Positions 15,524 through 23,389 of a DNA stretch of 32,259 bases are shown in pieces (positions within the stretch are counted from its first letter, which is position 1; the number at the start of each line of letters is the position of its first letter). The notes under the pieces are model-generated. The model worked only from the letters and a program-made list of their open reading frames with translations, was not told the origin of the DNA and ran no database searches. Source of the DNA: an uncultured Treponema sp. GTDB lineage: Bacteria > Spirochaetota > Spirochaetia > Treponematales > Treponemataceae. The position numbers and the translations under genes were made by a program. The stretch spans positions 1 through 32,259 of the forward strand of contig CALXOI010000013.1 in assembly GCA_944389965.1 (NCBI GenBank), written 5' to 3'.

Positions 15524-16138
15524 ATGCAACCCATTGACTATGTCGGTTATATTTCTATGGCTGTCGTATTGATTTCCCTTGCAGCCTTTAAATCACGGAT
15601 TAAATTCTATACGGTAAATGCGGTCGGATGCATTGGACTGGGCTTTTATGCATTTCAGATTCATTCCATGCCGGTACTCTGCCTTTGCATGGCAGTCGCT
15701 ATCTATGATATATACCGGTTGCACCAGCGGTTCCACATACAGTCAACCTTTGATATTCTGGAAGTTGATCCTGACGGGTTTGTATGCAAATTCTACTGTG
15801 AAAAAAACAAGAAGGCACTGGATGCAGCATTCGGAATAAACGCAATAAATGACGCAAAAAATGCGGTTTTTATATTCAGGGACAATGATATTGTCGGACT
15901 GATTGCTTATACCGTTACAGAACCGGGAACCGCCCGCATCTGTATTGATTATGTATCACCAAAATATCAGGACGGAGCAACCGGAAAACATTTCTTTATC
16001 AAAGATTTATCATTTTGGCACGACCGGAATATAGAAAAGCTGGAAGTATACGCCCCGAACCCGAAAAATATCCCATATATAGAAAAACTGGGGTTTAAAC
16101 AGAGTATTGATCCTGCCACTTGGGAAAAAGAACTGTAA
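15524..16138 (+). CDS. Membrane protein with C-terminal GNAT-like domain
   Basis: The 204-aa protein has two parts. Residues ~1-70 form about three membrane segments (VGYISMAVVLISLAAF; FYTVNAVGCIGLGFYAFQI; MPVLCLCMAVAIYDIYRL), like the small YgjV-type inner-membrane family. Residues ~80-204 look like an acetyltransferase fold: AVFIFRDNDIVGLIAYTV, then ARICIDYVSPKYQDGATGKHFF, and near the end NIPYIEKLGFK, which resembles the last GNAT motif. The acetyl-CoA loop (Q/R-x-x-G-x-G/A) is only weakly present, so enzymatic activity is uncertain. AAAAGG precedes the ATG. It starts 41 bases after the SRP RNA and converges with pyrC. Function unknown. Confidence 0.75.
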   Translation: MQPIDYVGYISMAVVLISLAAFKSRIKFYTVNAVGCIGLGFYAFQIHSMPVLCLCMAVAIYDIYRLHQRFHIQSTFDILEVDPDGFVCKFYCEKNKKALDAAFGINAINDAKNAVFIFRDNDIVGLIAYTVTEPGTARICIDYVSPKYQDGATGKHFFIKDLSFWHDRNIEKLEVYAPNPKNIPYIEKLGFKQSIDPATWEKEL

Positions 16139-16171
16139 ACGTCCGTTTTTGCGGCGGCAGGATTTTACCTG

Positions 16172-17590
16172 TTACTGTTTAAAAACGGGAATTCCCCGGT
16201 GATACACCCGGCAGACCCGCCCGTACAGATTTTTACCCTCCAGCGGAGTATACTTTCCTTTAGACCGGAATAAATCCCCCTGCACCATCCACGCTTCATC
16301 CAGATTGCACAAAACCAGATCGGCCGCATAGCCTGGGAGTAACCGCCCGCGGGGAAATTCCCCGGTATCCAGCCCCAGAATACGGGCAGGACGGGCAGAC
16401 ATCAGTGCCGATAACTGCCGGGCATCCAGCACACCCTCTCTGACCAGAACCGTGTTGCACAACGCATACGCTGTTTCCAACCCGGAAAATCCCGGAGCGC
16501 CACCGGCTTTATCCGCAACCGTATGGGGCGCATGATCCGTCGCAATGACATCAGCTGTACCATCCGCTAAAGCTGCAACAACCGCCGCCCGGTCACGCTC
16601 ACTGCGCAGGGGCGGATTCACCAGGTGCCGCAGTGCAGGATCTCCGGTGGCAACACTCAATCCCAGATGGTGGGGCGTAACTTCACACGTAACCCGCTGA
16701 CCGGCATCTTTTGCCCGGCGGATGTACTCCATGGAACCGGACGTACTTACATGGGCGATATGCACCGCACAACCCGCCGCACGGGCCAGCTCCAGATTCC
16801 GTGCCGTGGCTGTATCCTCTGCCAGAGACAGCAACCGGTTCGCCGCTTCCAACGCTTCGTATGCCTGCAGCTTTCCTGCGGTAGTACCCTGCGCCAGCAG
16901 TTCCAGCGCCTTCTGCCGGTACGGACGGGCGGCCGCAGCCAAAGAAGAATCTTCGCTGTGGCAGGAAACAATGATATTTTTCCGGGCACATTTTTCCATT
17001 GCTTCCAGCATCACCGCCGCAGATGCCACATCCCGTCCGTCTTCTGTTACTACCGGTACAGCTCCTGCGGTACCAGACATTCCTGCAGCATACACAGCCA
17101 GCGAATCCAGATGGGTTGTATCCGTACCATCAAAATTCCTGGTAAGCGACACCGTCTGATATACATCAGCCATTCCCCGTTCCGCAGCTTCACGGCAGAT
17201 GCGGAGGGCATCCGGCGCACTTGAAACCACGGGACTCGTATTCGGCATAAGTACCACGGTTCCGAATCCGCCGGCAGCGGCAGCAGAAAGGCCGCTGTCC
17301 AAATCTTCTTTTTGGGTTTGCCCCGGATACCGGAAATGGGCGTGCATATCCACAAAAGCCGGCTGCAACGCTAATCCGGCGGCATCTGTTACCGTAACGG
17401 AATCCACCGGCACCCCGGCAACCGCCGCTGCGGCATAAACCGCCGGTTCACGGGAAAAATTTCCCTGCAACACAGCCAGTATCTTTCCGTTTTTCAACAC
17501 CACGGCACCCGGACAATCCAAGGCTTCGTCTATCAGCCGGGTGTTCCAGATACATTCAATTCCGCAGGCACAGGAAATATTACCGTTCAC
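16172..17590 (-). CDS. pyrC: Dihydroorotase
   Basis: The third step of de novo pyrimidine synthesis, closing carbamoyl-aspartate to dihydroorotate. The 472-aa protein is an amidohydrolase with the metal-binding [12 protein letters not shown] (His83 and His85) and the [12 protein letters not shown] segment typical of class I dihydroorotase. Later come CHSEDSSL, a His-bearing strand [21 protein letters not shown] and [11 protein letters not shown], which supplies the catalytic Asp. It overlaps the pyrI stop by 4 bases (ATGA), so translation is probably coupled. It is the last gene of a pyrB-pyrI-pyrC operon. N-terminal Cys residues (SCACGIEC) are unusual and of unknown meaning. Confidence 0.95.
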   Translation of the reverse strand: MNGNISCACGIECIWNTRLIDEALDCPGAVVLKNGKILAVLQGNFSREPAVYAAAAVAGVPVDSVTVTDAAGLALQPAFVDMHAHFRYPGQTQKEDLDSGLSAAAAGGFGTVVLMPNTSPVVSSAPDALRICREAAERGMADVYQTVSLTRNFDGTDTTHLDSLAVYAAGMSGTAGAVPVVTEDGRDVASAAVMLEAMEKCARKNIIVSCHSEDSSLAAAARPYRQKALELLAQGTTAGKLQAYEALEAANRLLSLAEDTATARNLELARAAGCAVHIAHVSTSGSMEYIRRAKDAGQRVTCEVTPHHLGLSVATGDPALRHLVNPPLRSERDRAAVVAALADGTADVIATDHAPHTVADKAGGAPGFSGLETAYALCNTVLVREGVLDARQLSALMSARPARILGLDTGEFPRGRLLPGYAADLVLCNLDEAWMVQGDLFRSKGKYTPLEGKNLYGRVCRVYHRGIPVFKQ

Positions 17591-18027
17591 AGTATTTCCC
17601 CTACGCCGGCCCGGTACAGTTCATCGCAGTATTCACAGCGGTATTCAGCCCGTTTTTTATCCACCAGCCGGAACACCTGGGGTAAATATGATTCGGTACT
17701 GGTAATGCACCGGGGATTTTTGCACTTAATGATGTTTTCTACCCGGTCCGGTAACGAAAGGGATATTTTCCGCACAATATGTTCATCCGAAACGACATTT
17801 ACCGTGATGTTAGGATCAATAAATCCCAATACGGAATAATCAATATTAATGATGTTGTCAATTTTAATAATGTCCTTCCGCCCGTACTGTTTTGACGGAA
17901 CATTCATAATCAGGGCAACGCAAAAATTCGCCCGGTCAAGTCCCAGCCAGGAAAAAATCCGCGGTCCTGAACCAGCACGGATATGATCGATAACCAGCCC
18001 GTTTTTTATTGTATCTACATTCAACAT
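17587..18027 (-). CDS. pyrI: Aspartate carbamoyltransferase regulatory chain
   Basis: PyrI binds nucleotide effectors (CTP, UTP, ATP) and joins catalytic trimers into the class B ATCase holoenzyme. The 146-aa length is typical. The N-terminal allosteric domain begins [19 protein letters not shown]. The C-terminal zinc domain has the four Cys ligands as C-x4-C (CKNPRC) and C-x2-C (CEYC). It overlaps the pyrB stop by one base and pyrC by four. Its presence means the ATCase here should be subject to feedback control, as in enterobacteria and archaea; many bacteria lack it. Confidence 0.95.
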   Translation of the reverse strand: MLNVDTIKNGLVIDHIRAGSGPRIFSWLGLDRANFCVALIMNVPSKQYGRKDIIKIDNIINIDYSVLGFIDPNITVNVVSDEHIVRKISLSLPDRVENIIKCKNPRCITSTESYLPQVFRLVDKKRAEYRCEYCDELYRAGVGEIL

Positions 18028-18950
18028 TATAATGCTCCTGTCAGTTTTGCCATCAACGCCATACGTGCAAACATACCGTACCGAACCTGCTTAAAATATG
18101 CAGCCCGGGGATCAGAATCAACTTCCGGGGAAATTTCGTTTACCCGGGGCAGCGGATGCAGCACTATCATTGAATCCTTTGCCAGCTTCATTTTTTCCCG
18201 GTCAAGAATATAACTGTCTTTCAAACGGATATAATCCTGTTCATTGAAAAACCGTTCCGCCTGCACCCGGGTCATATATAGAATATCCAGATCGCCGATA
18301 ACGTCTTCCAGCCGTAAAGCTTCGGTGTACTCCACACCGGCAGGGCGCAACACCTGGTCAGTGATATATTGCGGGATAGCCAGTTCCGGCGGACTTATCA
18401 GAACAAATTTATTGTTCCGGTACCGGCTCATAGCTTTTGCCAGACTGTGTACGGTCCGTCCGAATTTCAAATCCCCGCAGAAACCGATAGTGTGTCCTTC
18501 AAAACCACCTTTCAGCGCCCGGATTGTCAACAGATCAGTTAAAGTCTGCGTAGGATGGTGATGTCCGCCGTCACCTGCATTGATGACCGGAACTGATGAA
18601 TACTGGGACGCAACCAATGCAGAACCTTCTTTAGGATTACGCATGGCAATAATGTCCACATATGACGACACTACACGGATAGTGTCCGCAAGGGTTTCAC
18701 CCTTTGTGGAAGAACTGGATGCGGCATCCGCAAATCCTAGTACGGAACCGCCCAGCCGGAGCATTGCCGCTTCAAAGGACAGTCTGGTTCTGGTACTCGG
18801 TTCAAAAAAAAGTGTCGCAAGAATTTTCCCGCGACACACATCAGTAAAAGCAGCTGGATCAACAATTATCTGTTCCGCCAATGCACATATTGTATCGATT
18901 TCGTGAACCGAAAGATCGGCGGGTTCTATCAAATGACGCCCGTTCAGCAT
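18027..18950 (-). CDS. pyrB: Aspartate carbamoyltransferase catalytic chain
   Basis: PyrB condenses carbamoyl phosphate with aspartate. The 307-aa protein carries the carbamoyl-phosphate loop [16 protein letters not shown] (about residues 47-62), the 80s loop [10 protein letters not shown] and [15 protein letters not shown], with [10 protein letters not shown] near the C-terminus. The frame is open to 19070, but the ATG at 18950 has GGAGG four bases upstream and gives the family N-terminus. The upstream stretch holds a terminator hairpin, probably an attenuator. pyrI and pyrC follow with overlaps. The operon is divergent from the lipoprotein gene at 19126. Confidence 0.96.
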   Translation of the reverse strand: MLNGRHLIEPADLSVHEIDTICALAEQIIVDPAAFTDVCRGKILATLFFEPSTRTRLSFEAAMLRLGGSVLGFADAASSSSTKGETLADTIRVVSSYVDIIAMRNPKEGSALVASQYSSVPVINAGDGGHHHPTQTLTDLLTIRALKGGFEGHTIGFCGDLKFGRTVHSLAKAMSRYRNNKFVLISPPELAIPQYITDQVLRPAGVEYTEALRLEDVIGDLDILYMTRVQAERFFNEQDYIRLKDSYILDREKMKLAKDSMIVLHPLPRVNEISPEVDSDPRAAYFKQVRYGMFARMALMAKLTGAL

Positions 18951-19005
18951 ACAACCTCCATTCGGTTCATCATACACAGAGAAACAGGGAAAATCAAGGC
19001 ACCGC

Positions 19006-19031
19006 AAAAAAAAAACACCGGCAGAGGCCGG
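19006..19031 (-). terminator. Intrinsic terminator in the pyrBIC leader (probable attenuator)
   Basis: On the minus strand CCGGC-CTCT-GCCGG (19027-19031 with 19018-19022) is followed by TG and ten T residues. No minus-strand gene lies upstream, because the next gene is divergent, so the hairpin must act on transcripts heading into pyrB. The bases just ahead of it are U-rich in RNA, as in UTP-sensitive pause regions. Confidence 0.75.
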
Positions 19032-19090
19032 ATGATTCTGAAACACAACAATGAAAACTACGGAATACATAAAACAATCAGCAGACTTAC

Positions 19091-19119
19091 TGGACGGTAT
19101 CGGCTACCCATGGTATAGT
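19091..19119 (+). promoter_or_regulatory. Promoter of the HExxH lipoprotein gene (leaderless geometry)
   Basis: TGGACG (19091-19096), a 17-base spacer and TATAGT (19114-19119). Six bases separate the -10 from the ATG at 19126 and there is no Shine-Dalgarno, so the predicted +1 is the A of the start codon. The -35 is a 4/6 match. Confidence 0.6.
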
Positions 19120-19125
19120 GCGGAT

Positions 19126-20967
19126 ATGCGTACAATAAAGAAAGCAGCTGCACTGATATGTATTGCTACACTACTGGCACTAACCATGTCCTGCAGCTTC
19201 ATCAATGATGTTATTTCTACTTTATTTGAACCATCTGTTGACGACTGGAACGGTGAAACAGAAACGTGGAATTATCCGTCTGCAGAGTCTCCCATGTTTC
19301 TGGTTTCATCACAAACCCGGCAGGTTGACATTAAACTTGACGGTCCGTCAGATATTTTTATGGTACGTATGAATCCTTCCACAACAACAATACCGAGCCA
19401 GCAAAGCCGGTATGTTGTTTCAACCGGTTCCTCAGCAGATAATTCCGGCAGAACAGCAGAAATACCGGAAACGGGAAACCAGCTGCCGGTATACACAACA
19501 GACACAGCTGCCGCAACAACCGCTGCCGTACATCCCGGAAACACCGGCTTTTACCGCACCGATTTTACCCCCGCACAGAACTTTGTGCCACCGCTGGATT
19601 TTTTGCGTCCGTCTTCCGGCCGGAACGCATCAGGCACGGCAGCGGCTACCACCGTTACGCCGCTGACCCCGGTACCAGGCACCACACAAAAAAAGCTTTG
19701 GGTTGACCTGCCGGCTTCTGCACTGAGAACCCCCTCTGAAACGGTAACAATTAATTCCGTCCAGTACACCAAGCGGAGTGCGACACTGAGAGCTGTAGGG
19801 AACCACTGCTATATCTGGGTTGTGGACGGGTATTATAGTACGGACAGCGGTGCTGTTTCCAGTGCAGCGGTAACTAAAGAACAGATTATAACGCTCAGGG
19901 AAAAATTTGACGGAATGTATCCGCTCATCCGGGAAATTTTTGGGAAAGAAGCAGAAGTCATGGTTGACGGTAACTCCATTGTCCCGATAAACCAAGTATC
20001 CGATACGGGTTCAAAAGTAAATATTGTTGTGTACGACATCAACGGGGATTATAAGACCTCACAACAGGGCGGCGTTTTCGGGTATTTTTGGGCAAAAGAT
20101 TATTATACTCCGGAAACGGCGACAAGTTCCGCCACTGATGTAATCAAGCTGTCCAATTCAGGCAAATACTTTTACATCGATTCCTATTTTACACAGAATT
20201 CTAACTGGGCACCTTCCATGTATTCCACTCTTGCCCACGAATTCCAGCACATGATTAACTTTGGGGTAAAAACCCTGACACCTGCAGATAAAGGAAACAA
20301 CAATCCGCCTTCATCTGCCACCTGGTACACGGAAATGATGTCCATGCTCTGCGAAGATATGATGCAACAGAATCTTGAATGCAACGATACGGCTTCCCCC
20401 AAAAGCAGATTATCCCAGTTCTGTACGTATTATACTTCATCCGGCATCACGGAATGGAACGATAATGACCAGCTTGCATCTTATGCGGTAGCGTATACAT
20501 TCGGCGCATACCTGGCCCGGAACTACGGCGGGGCGGAACTGATACAAAAAGTAGCCCAAAACGACAGTGTTGACAAAGATTCTATTACTGAAGCGTTAAA
20601 AGCAATGGGTTATGACGAAACATTTGACAGTGCATATATAAAATTCGCACAGGCATTGGTTCTGAACAACACTGACAAACAGAATACCGTCACACTTAAT
20701 AAAGATGCCAAGACATACCAGTTTTCTGGTTATACGTATCCCATGACGGCAATAGACCTGTGGTCGTATAATACTGTCAACAATGCAAATGTATCCGGAC
20801 CGGTATTGTATTCCGCCCAAAAAGACAGACAGCTTGCAGTACGTCCGTACGGTTTTACCCTGCACCAGATTGGATATACCCAGAATGCCGGTTCGGTTTC
20901 ACTGACGTTCAGCAGTCCGGTGTCGCAGACGGAACAGATATACCTGTTGGTTCAGCCCCGTTCATAA
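19126..20967 (+). CDS. Lipoprotein with HExxH zinc metallopeptidase motif (M30-like)
   Basis: The 613-aa protein begins with a lipoprotein signal: MRTIKK, a hydrophobic core and the lipobox LTMSC, loosely consensus as in spirochaetes. A Ser/Thr/Pro-rich stretch (~70-200) follows. The catalytic region has TLAHEFQHMINFG, an HExxH zinc site, and a downstream WYTEMMSMLCEDMM whose Glu may be the third ligand, as in gluzincins such as the M30 hyicolysin group. A C-terminal beta-rich domain follows. This suggests a surface or periplasmic protease; the substrate is unknown. A start at 19051 is open, but only the ATG at 19126 puts the signal peptide at the N-terminus and it fits the promoter. The small exported gene follows after 17 bases. 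Confidence 0.85.
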   Translation: MRTIKKAAALICIATLLALTMSCSFINDVISTLFEPSVDDWNGETETWNYPSAESPMFLVSSQTRQVDIKLDGPSDIFMVRMNPSTTTIPSQQSRYVVSTGSSADNSGRTAEIPETGNQLPVYTTDTAAATTAAVHPGNTGFYRTDFTPAQNFVPPLDFLRPSSGRNASGTAAATTVTPLTPVPGTTQKKLWVDLPASALRTPSETVTINSVQYTKRSATLRAVGNHCYIWVVDGYYSTDSGAVSSAAVTKEQIITLREKFDGMYPLIREIFGKEAEVMVDGNSIVPINQVSDTGSKVNIVVYDINGDYKTSQQGGVFGYFWAKDYYTPETATSSATDVIKLSNSGKYFYIDSYFTQNSNWAPSMYSTLAHEFQHMINFGVKTLTPADKGNNNPPSSATWYTEMMSMLCEDMMQQNLECNDTASPKSRLSQFCTYYTSSGITEWNDNDQLASYAVAYTFGAYLARNYGGAELIQKVAQNDSVDKDSITEALKAMGYDETFDSAYIKFAQALVLNNTDKQNTVTLNKDAKTYQFSGYTYPMTAIDLWSYNTVNNANVSGPVLYSAQKDRQLAVRPYGFTLHQIGYTQNAGSVSLTFSSPVSQTEQIYLLVQPRS

Positions 20968-20984
20968 CTATGGAGGATACAGTA

Positions 20985-21359
20985 ATGAAATATAAACTGA
21001 CAGCAGGAATTGCAGCGCTGATGTTGTGCAGCATTCTGCTGCTGTATCCGGCAGCGGGCAGAAAAAAGGCTGAAGCAGCCCGGCAGACGCCGGTTACAGT
21101 AACCGGACTGGTCACTATATTCGGCAACGAGCCCCATACTTGGACAGGATTTACAACCACTGACGGTACGGTTTACCGGGTCACCGGCGACCCGGAATTG
21201 ACGGAAAGCCTGCCCGGCAGACAAGGGATTATGCTGGAAATTACCGGGTATCTGGAAGCACCGGAACCGGCGGATGGGAACGAGACCGTATCACCGGTTT
21301 CCATACCGGGTACCGGCAGCGGCACAATTCATATTACCGGAATTACAGAAAAACACTGA
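20985..21359 (+). CDS. Small exported protein of unknown function
   Basis: The 124-aa protein has an N-terminal hydrophobic segment (GIAALMLCSILLLYPAAG, about residues 7-24) that is a signal peptide or anchor. The remainder is a compact beta-rich region (TPVTVTGLVTIFGNEPH, TDGTVYRVTG, IMLEITGYLE) that could be an OB-type barrel; this is inference from strand pattern only. GGAGG lies 8 bases before the ATG at 20985, which decides against the ATG at 20970. It lies 17 bases downstream of the metallopeptidase lipoprotein gene and is probably co-transcribed with it. Confidence 0.75.
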   Translation: MKYKLTAGIAALMLCSILLLYPAAGRKKAEAARQTPVTVTGLVTIFGNEPHTWTGFTTTDGTVYRVTGDPELTESLPGRQGIMLEITGYLEAPEPADGNETVSPVSIPGTGSGTIHITGITEKH

Positions 21360-21445
21360 CCGGTCAGTCCCGGAAAGCTTTGAAAAAAAATCCACAATAA
21401 CCGGATAACGTATTGTTTTCCGCCGGGTGCCTGTCTTTTGCACCG

Positions 21446-21538
21446 GTGCCGGGGGCGTTACGGGGAACTCCCCGTAAGAGAGGGGAGCGGAAGACGGCAA
21501 CGCCGGCTGCAGCGGGGGAGAGACATCTCCCCCGGCAC
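21446..21538. repeat. GC-rich palindromic element with 10-bp terminal inverted repeats
   Basis: GTGCCGGGGG (21446-21455) and CCCCCGGCAC (21529-21538) are exact inverted repeats enclosing 73 bases. Inside is a perfect TTACGGGG/CCCCGTAA hairpin. A second hairpin, CGGGGGAGA-GACA-TCTCCCCCG, competes with the outer stem. It lies between convergent genes and is much richer in G+C than its surroundings. It may be a terminator, a dispersed extragenic repeat or a small mobile element. Confidence 0.7.
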
Positions 21539-21585
21539 AAAACACAGGGATTTACCGCTTTTAATGTAGGAAAAAGAATCTGCCG

Positions 21586-22536
21586 CTACTTGTCTCCGTC
21601 CCGGGATTCTACACCGTATTGTTCCATCAGGGATTTGCGGGTTAAAGCTTCTGCGTCTTTCAGCAAAGCGGCGGGCACTCCGTATGCTTTTTCCAGCGCA
21701 TCCCGGGTCAGCACTTCTTCCGGCGTACCGAAATCCATATCACGGTTAGGATAAAACAGCAAAATATTGTCGGGGTACATCCGGTTCAATTCCAGCTCAT
21801 GCATGGAAATATATACCGTTGTCCCGAATGCGGCGCACCATTGCTTGATGTATGCCAGCACCCGGTGTTTCCGGGGAGTTTCCAGCGCAAACAGCGGTTC
21901 ATCCATAAAAACGCTGCGGCTGCCGTACAGCAGGGAAAAGGCGATGATTACCCGCTGCAATTCGCCTTTTGACAGCCCGGACAACCGGTGGTGCAGCAGG
22001 GGTTCCAGTTCAAGCACGGCAACAACCTGGTCCAGCAGAGCCGGAGAGCCGCTGTCCGCCGCCGCAATACCGGTTTGACCGGCAGTACCGCTGTTTTTTC
22101 CGGGTGCACCGTCAGCCCCCAAGCTGCCGCCGGCACCGCACGGAAAATTTCCGGGTACCGGCTGCGCATTGCCGGCAAAACTGCCGGCGGCATACACCTG
22201 GTTCAGCAGGACAGAAACCGTGTCATCTGATTCAAACTCCATGTTCTGATAGATAAAAGATGCCAGCCGGTCACGGGCTTCCGGGGAAAGGGAAGCCGTG
22301 TCGTGACCTTCCAGAAAAACAGTACCGTGCAGCGGCAACAGCCGGCCGGCTGCCAGCAACATGAATGTCGATTTTCCTGAAGCGTTCGGTCCCACCAGGC
22401 TGATAAAACCTCCGGGCAGGGTGGCGGTAAAATGATCGAACAATACCGGTGGCTTTACCGGGTTCCCGTTTTCATCTGTGTCGCCTTCCACCGGTGGATA
22501 CGCAAACCGGACATCCTGAAACTGCAAAAAATCCAT
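21586..22536 (-). CDS. ABC transporter ATP-binding protein with Gly/Ala-rich insert
   Basis: The 316-aa protein has Walker A (GPNASGKST, residues 49-57), the Q-loop Gln near residue 97, signature LSGLSKGELQ (185-194), Walker B (SVFMDEP) and the switch His in YISMHELEL. Between Q-loop and signature is a ~45-residue Gly/Ala/Pro-rich stretch (about 117-165) that ABC domains normally lack, probably a disordered loop. AGGAGGT precedes the ATG. It is the third gene of a permease-ATPase-ATPase operon, so it may form a heterodimer with the upstream ATPase or serve as an accessory. The substrate is not evident. It ends near the GC-rich palindromic element. Confidence 0.88.
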   Translation of the reverse strand: MDFLQFQDVRFAYPPVEGDTDENGNPVKPPVLFDHFTATLPGGFISLVGPNASGKSTFMLLAAGRLLPLHGTVFLEGHDTASLSPEARDRLASFIYQNMEFESDDTVSVLLNQVYAAGSFAGNAQPVPGNFPCGAGGSLGADGAPGKNSGTAGQTGIAAADSGSPALLDQVVAVLELEPLLHHRLSGLSKGELQRVIIAFSLLYGSRSVFMDEPLFALETPRKHRVLAYIKQWCAAFGTTVYISMHELELNRMYPDNILLFYPNRDMDFGTPEEVLTRDALEKAYGVPAALLKDAEALTRKSLMEQYGVESRDGDK

Positions 22537-22561
22537 ATACGCTACACCTCCTGCACCGCCA

Positions 22562-23389
22562 CTACTGAAGCAACATCCGGTCACTGACAAGTGACTGCTG
22601 TTTGATGGACCGGAACCGTTGTATCAATGTATCCATAGTCAGCCGGCGTTTTTCCGCTTGATTTATATCAAGAATAATTTCGCCGGAGTCCATCATCAAC
22701 AGCCGGTTACCGTACTCCAGCGCATGGTTCATGTTGTGGGTAATCATCATCACAGTAAGCCCGTAGGATGCGGCAAATTTCAGCGTCAATTCCATGACTA
22801 AATCCGCATTTGCCGGGTCTAACGCCGCTGTGTGTTCATCCAACAGCAATAGGGCTGGACGGGACATAACCGCCATCAATAAAGTCAGAGCCTGCCGTTG
22901 TCCGCCGGAAAACTGTTCCACATTGTCCCGAAGCCTGTTTTCCAACCCCATACCCAGTTCTTCCAGCCGGCTTTTGAAATAATCCCGCATTGCATGGTTC
23001 AGACTGATTTTCAGTCCTTTATATCCTTTCCGGGAACAAATCATCATATTGTCTTCCAGACTCATTTTTCCGGCAGTACCCAACAACGGGTTCTGGAATA
23101 TTCTGCCGATGTAATGAGCCCGGCGGTATTCCTTATCCCGTGTTATATCCCGCACACCTGACGGGTTCCTGTTTTCTGCCAGTGCTGATGTATCCAAAAG
23201 GATGCGGCCGGATGTGGGGGTCAGCGTACCGGCAATTACATTGTACAGTGTGGATTTTCCTGCACCGTTGGAACCTATTACAGTGATAAAATCACCTTTA
23301 TTTACACAGAGATTAACATCTTTTAACGCCCGGTTTTCATCCGGCGTACCTGGTGCGAACACCATTCCGATATGCTCAAGATTCAACAT
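22562..23389 (-). CDS. ABC transporter ATP-binding protein (COG1101 / TrpZ-like)
   Basis: The 275-aa protein has Walker A (GSNGAGKST), the Q-loop in GRIFQNPLLGTAGKMSLEDNM, signature QFSGGQRQAL and Walker B with LLLLDEHTAALDP (the His after DE is typical of this subfamily), and the switch His in MMITHNMNHAL. The GKMSLEDNM and HTAALDP features match ATPases paired with COG4120-type permeases, a group with tryptophan and other small-molecule importers. The ATG at 23389 follows GGGAGGAA and overlaps the permease stop by 14 bases; an open frame to 23548 overlaps the permease tail and is not used. A second ATPase gene follows. Confidence 0.92.
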   Translation of the reverse strand: MLNLEHIGMVFAPGTPDENRALKDVNLCVNKGDFITVIGSNGAGKSTLYNVIAGTLTPTSGRILLDTSALAENRNPSGVRDITRDKEYRRAHYIGRIFQNPLLGTAGKMSLEDNMMICSRKGYKGLKISLNHAMRDYFKSRLEELGMGLENRLRDNVEQFSGGQRQALTLLMAVMSRPALLLLDEHTAALDPANADLVMELTLKFAASYGLTVMMITHNMNHALEYGNRLLMMDSGEIILDINQAEKRRLTMDTLIQRFRSIKQQSLVSDRMLLQ

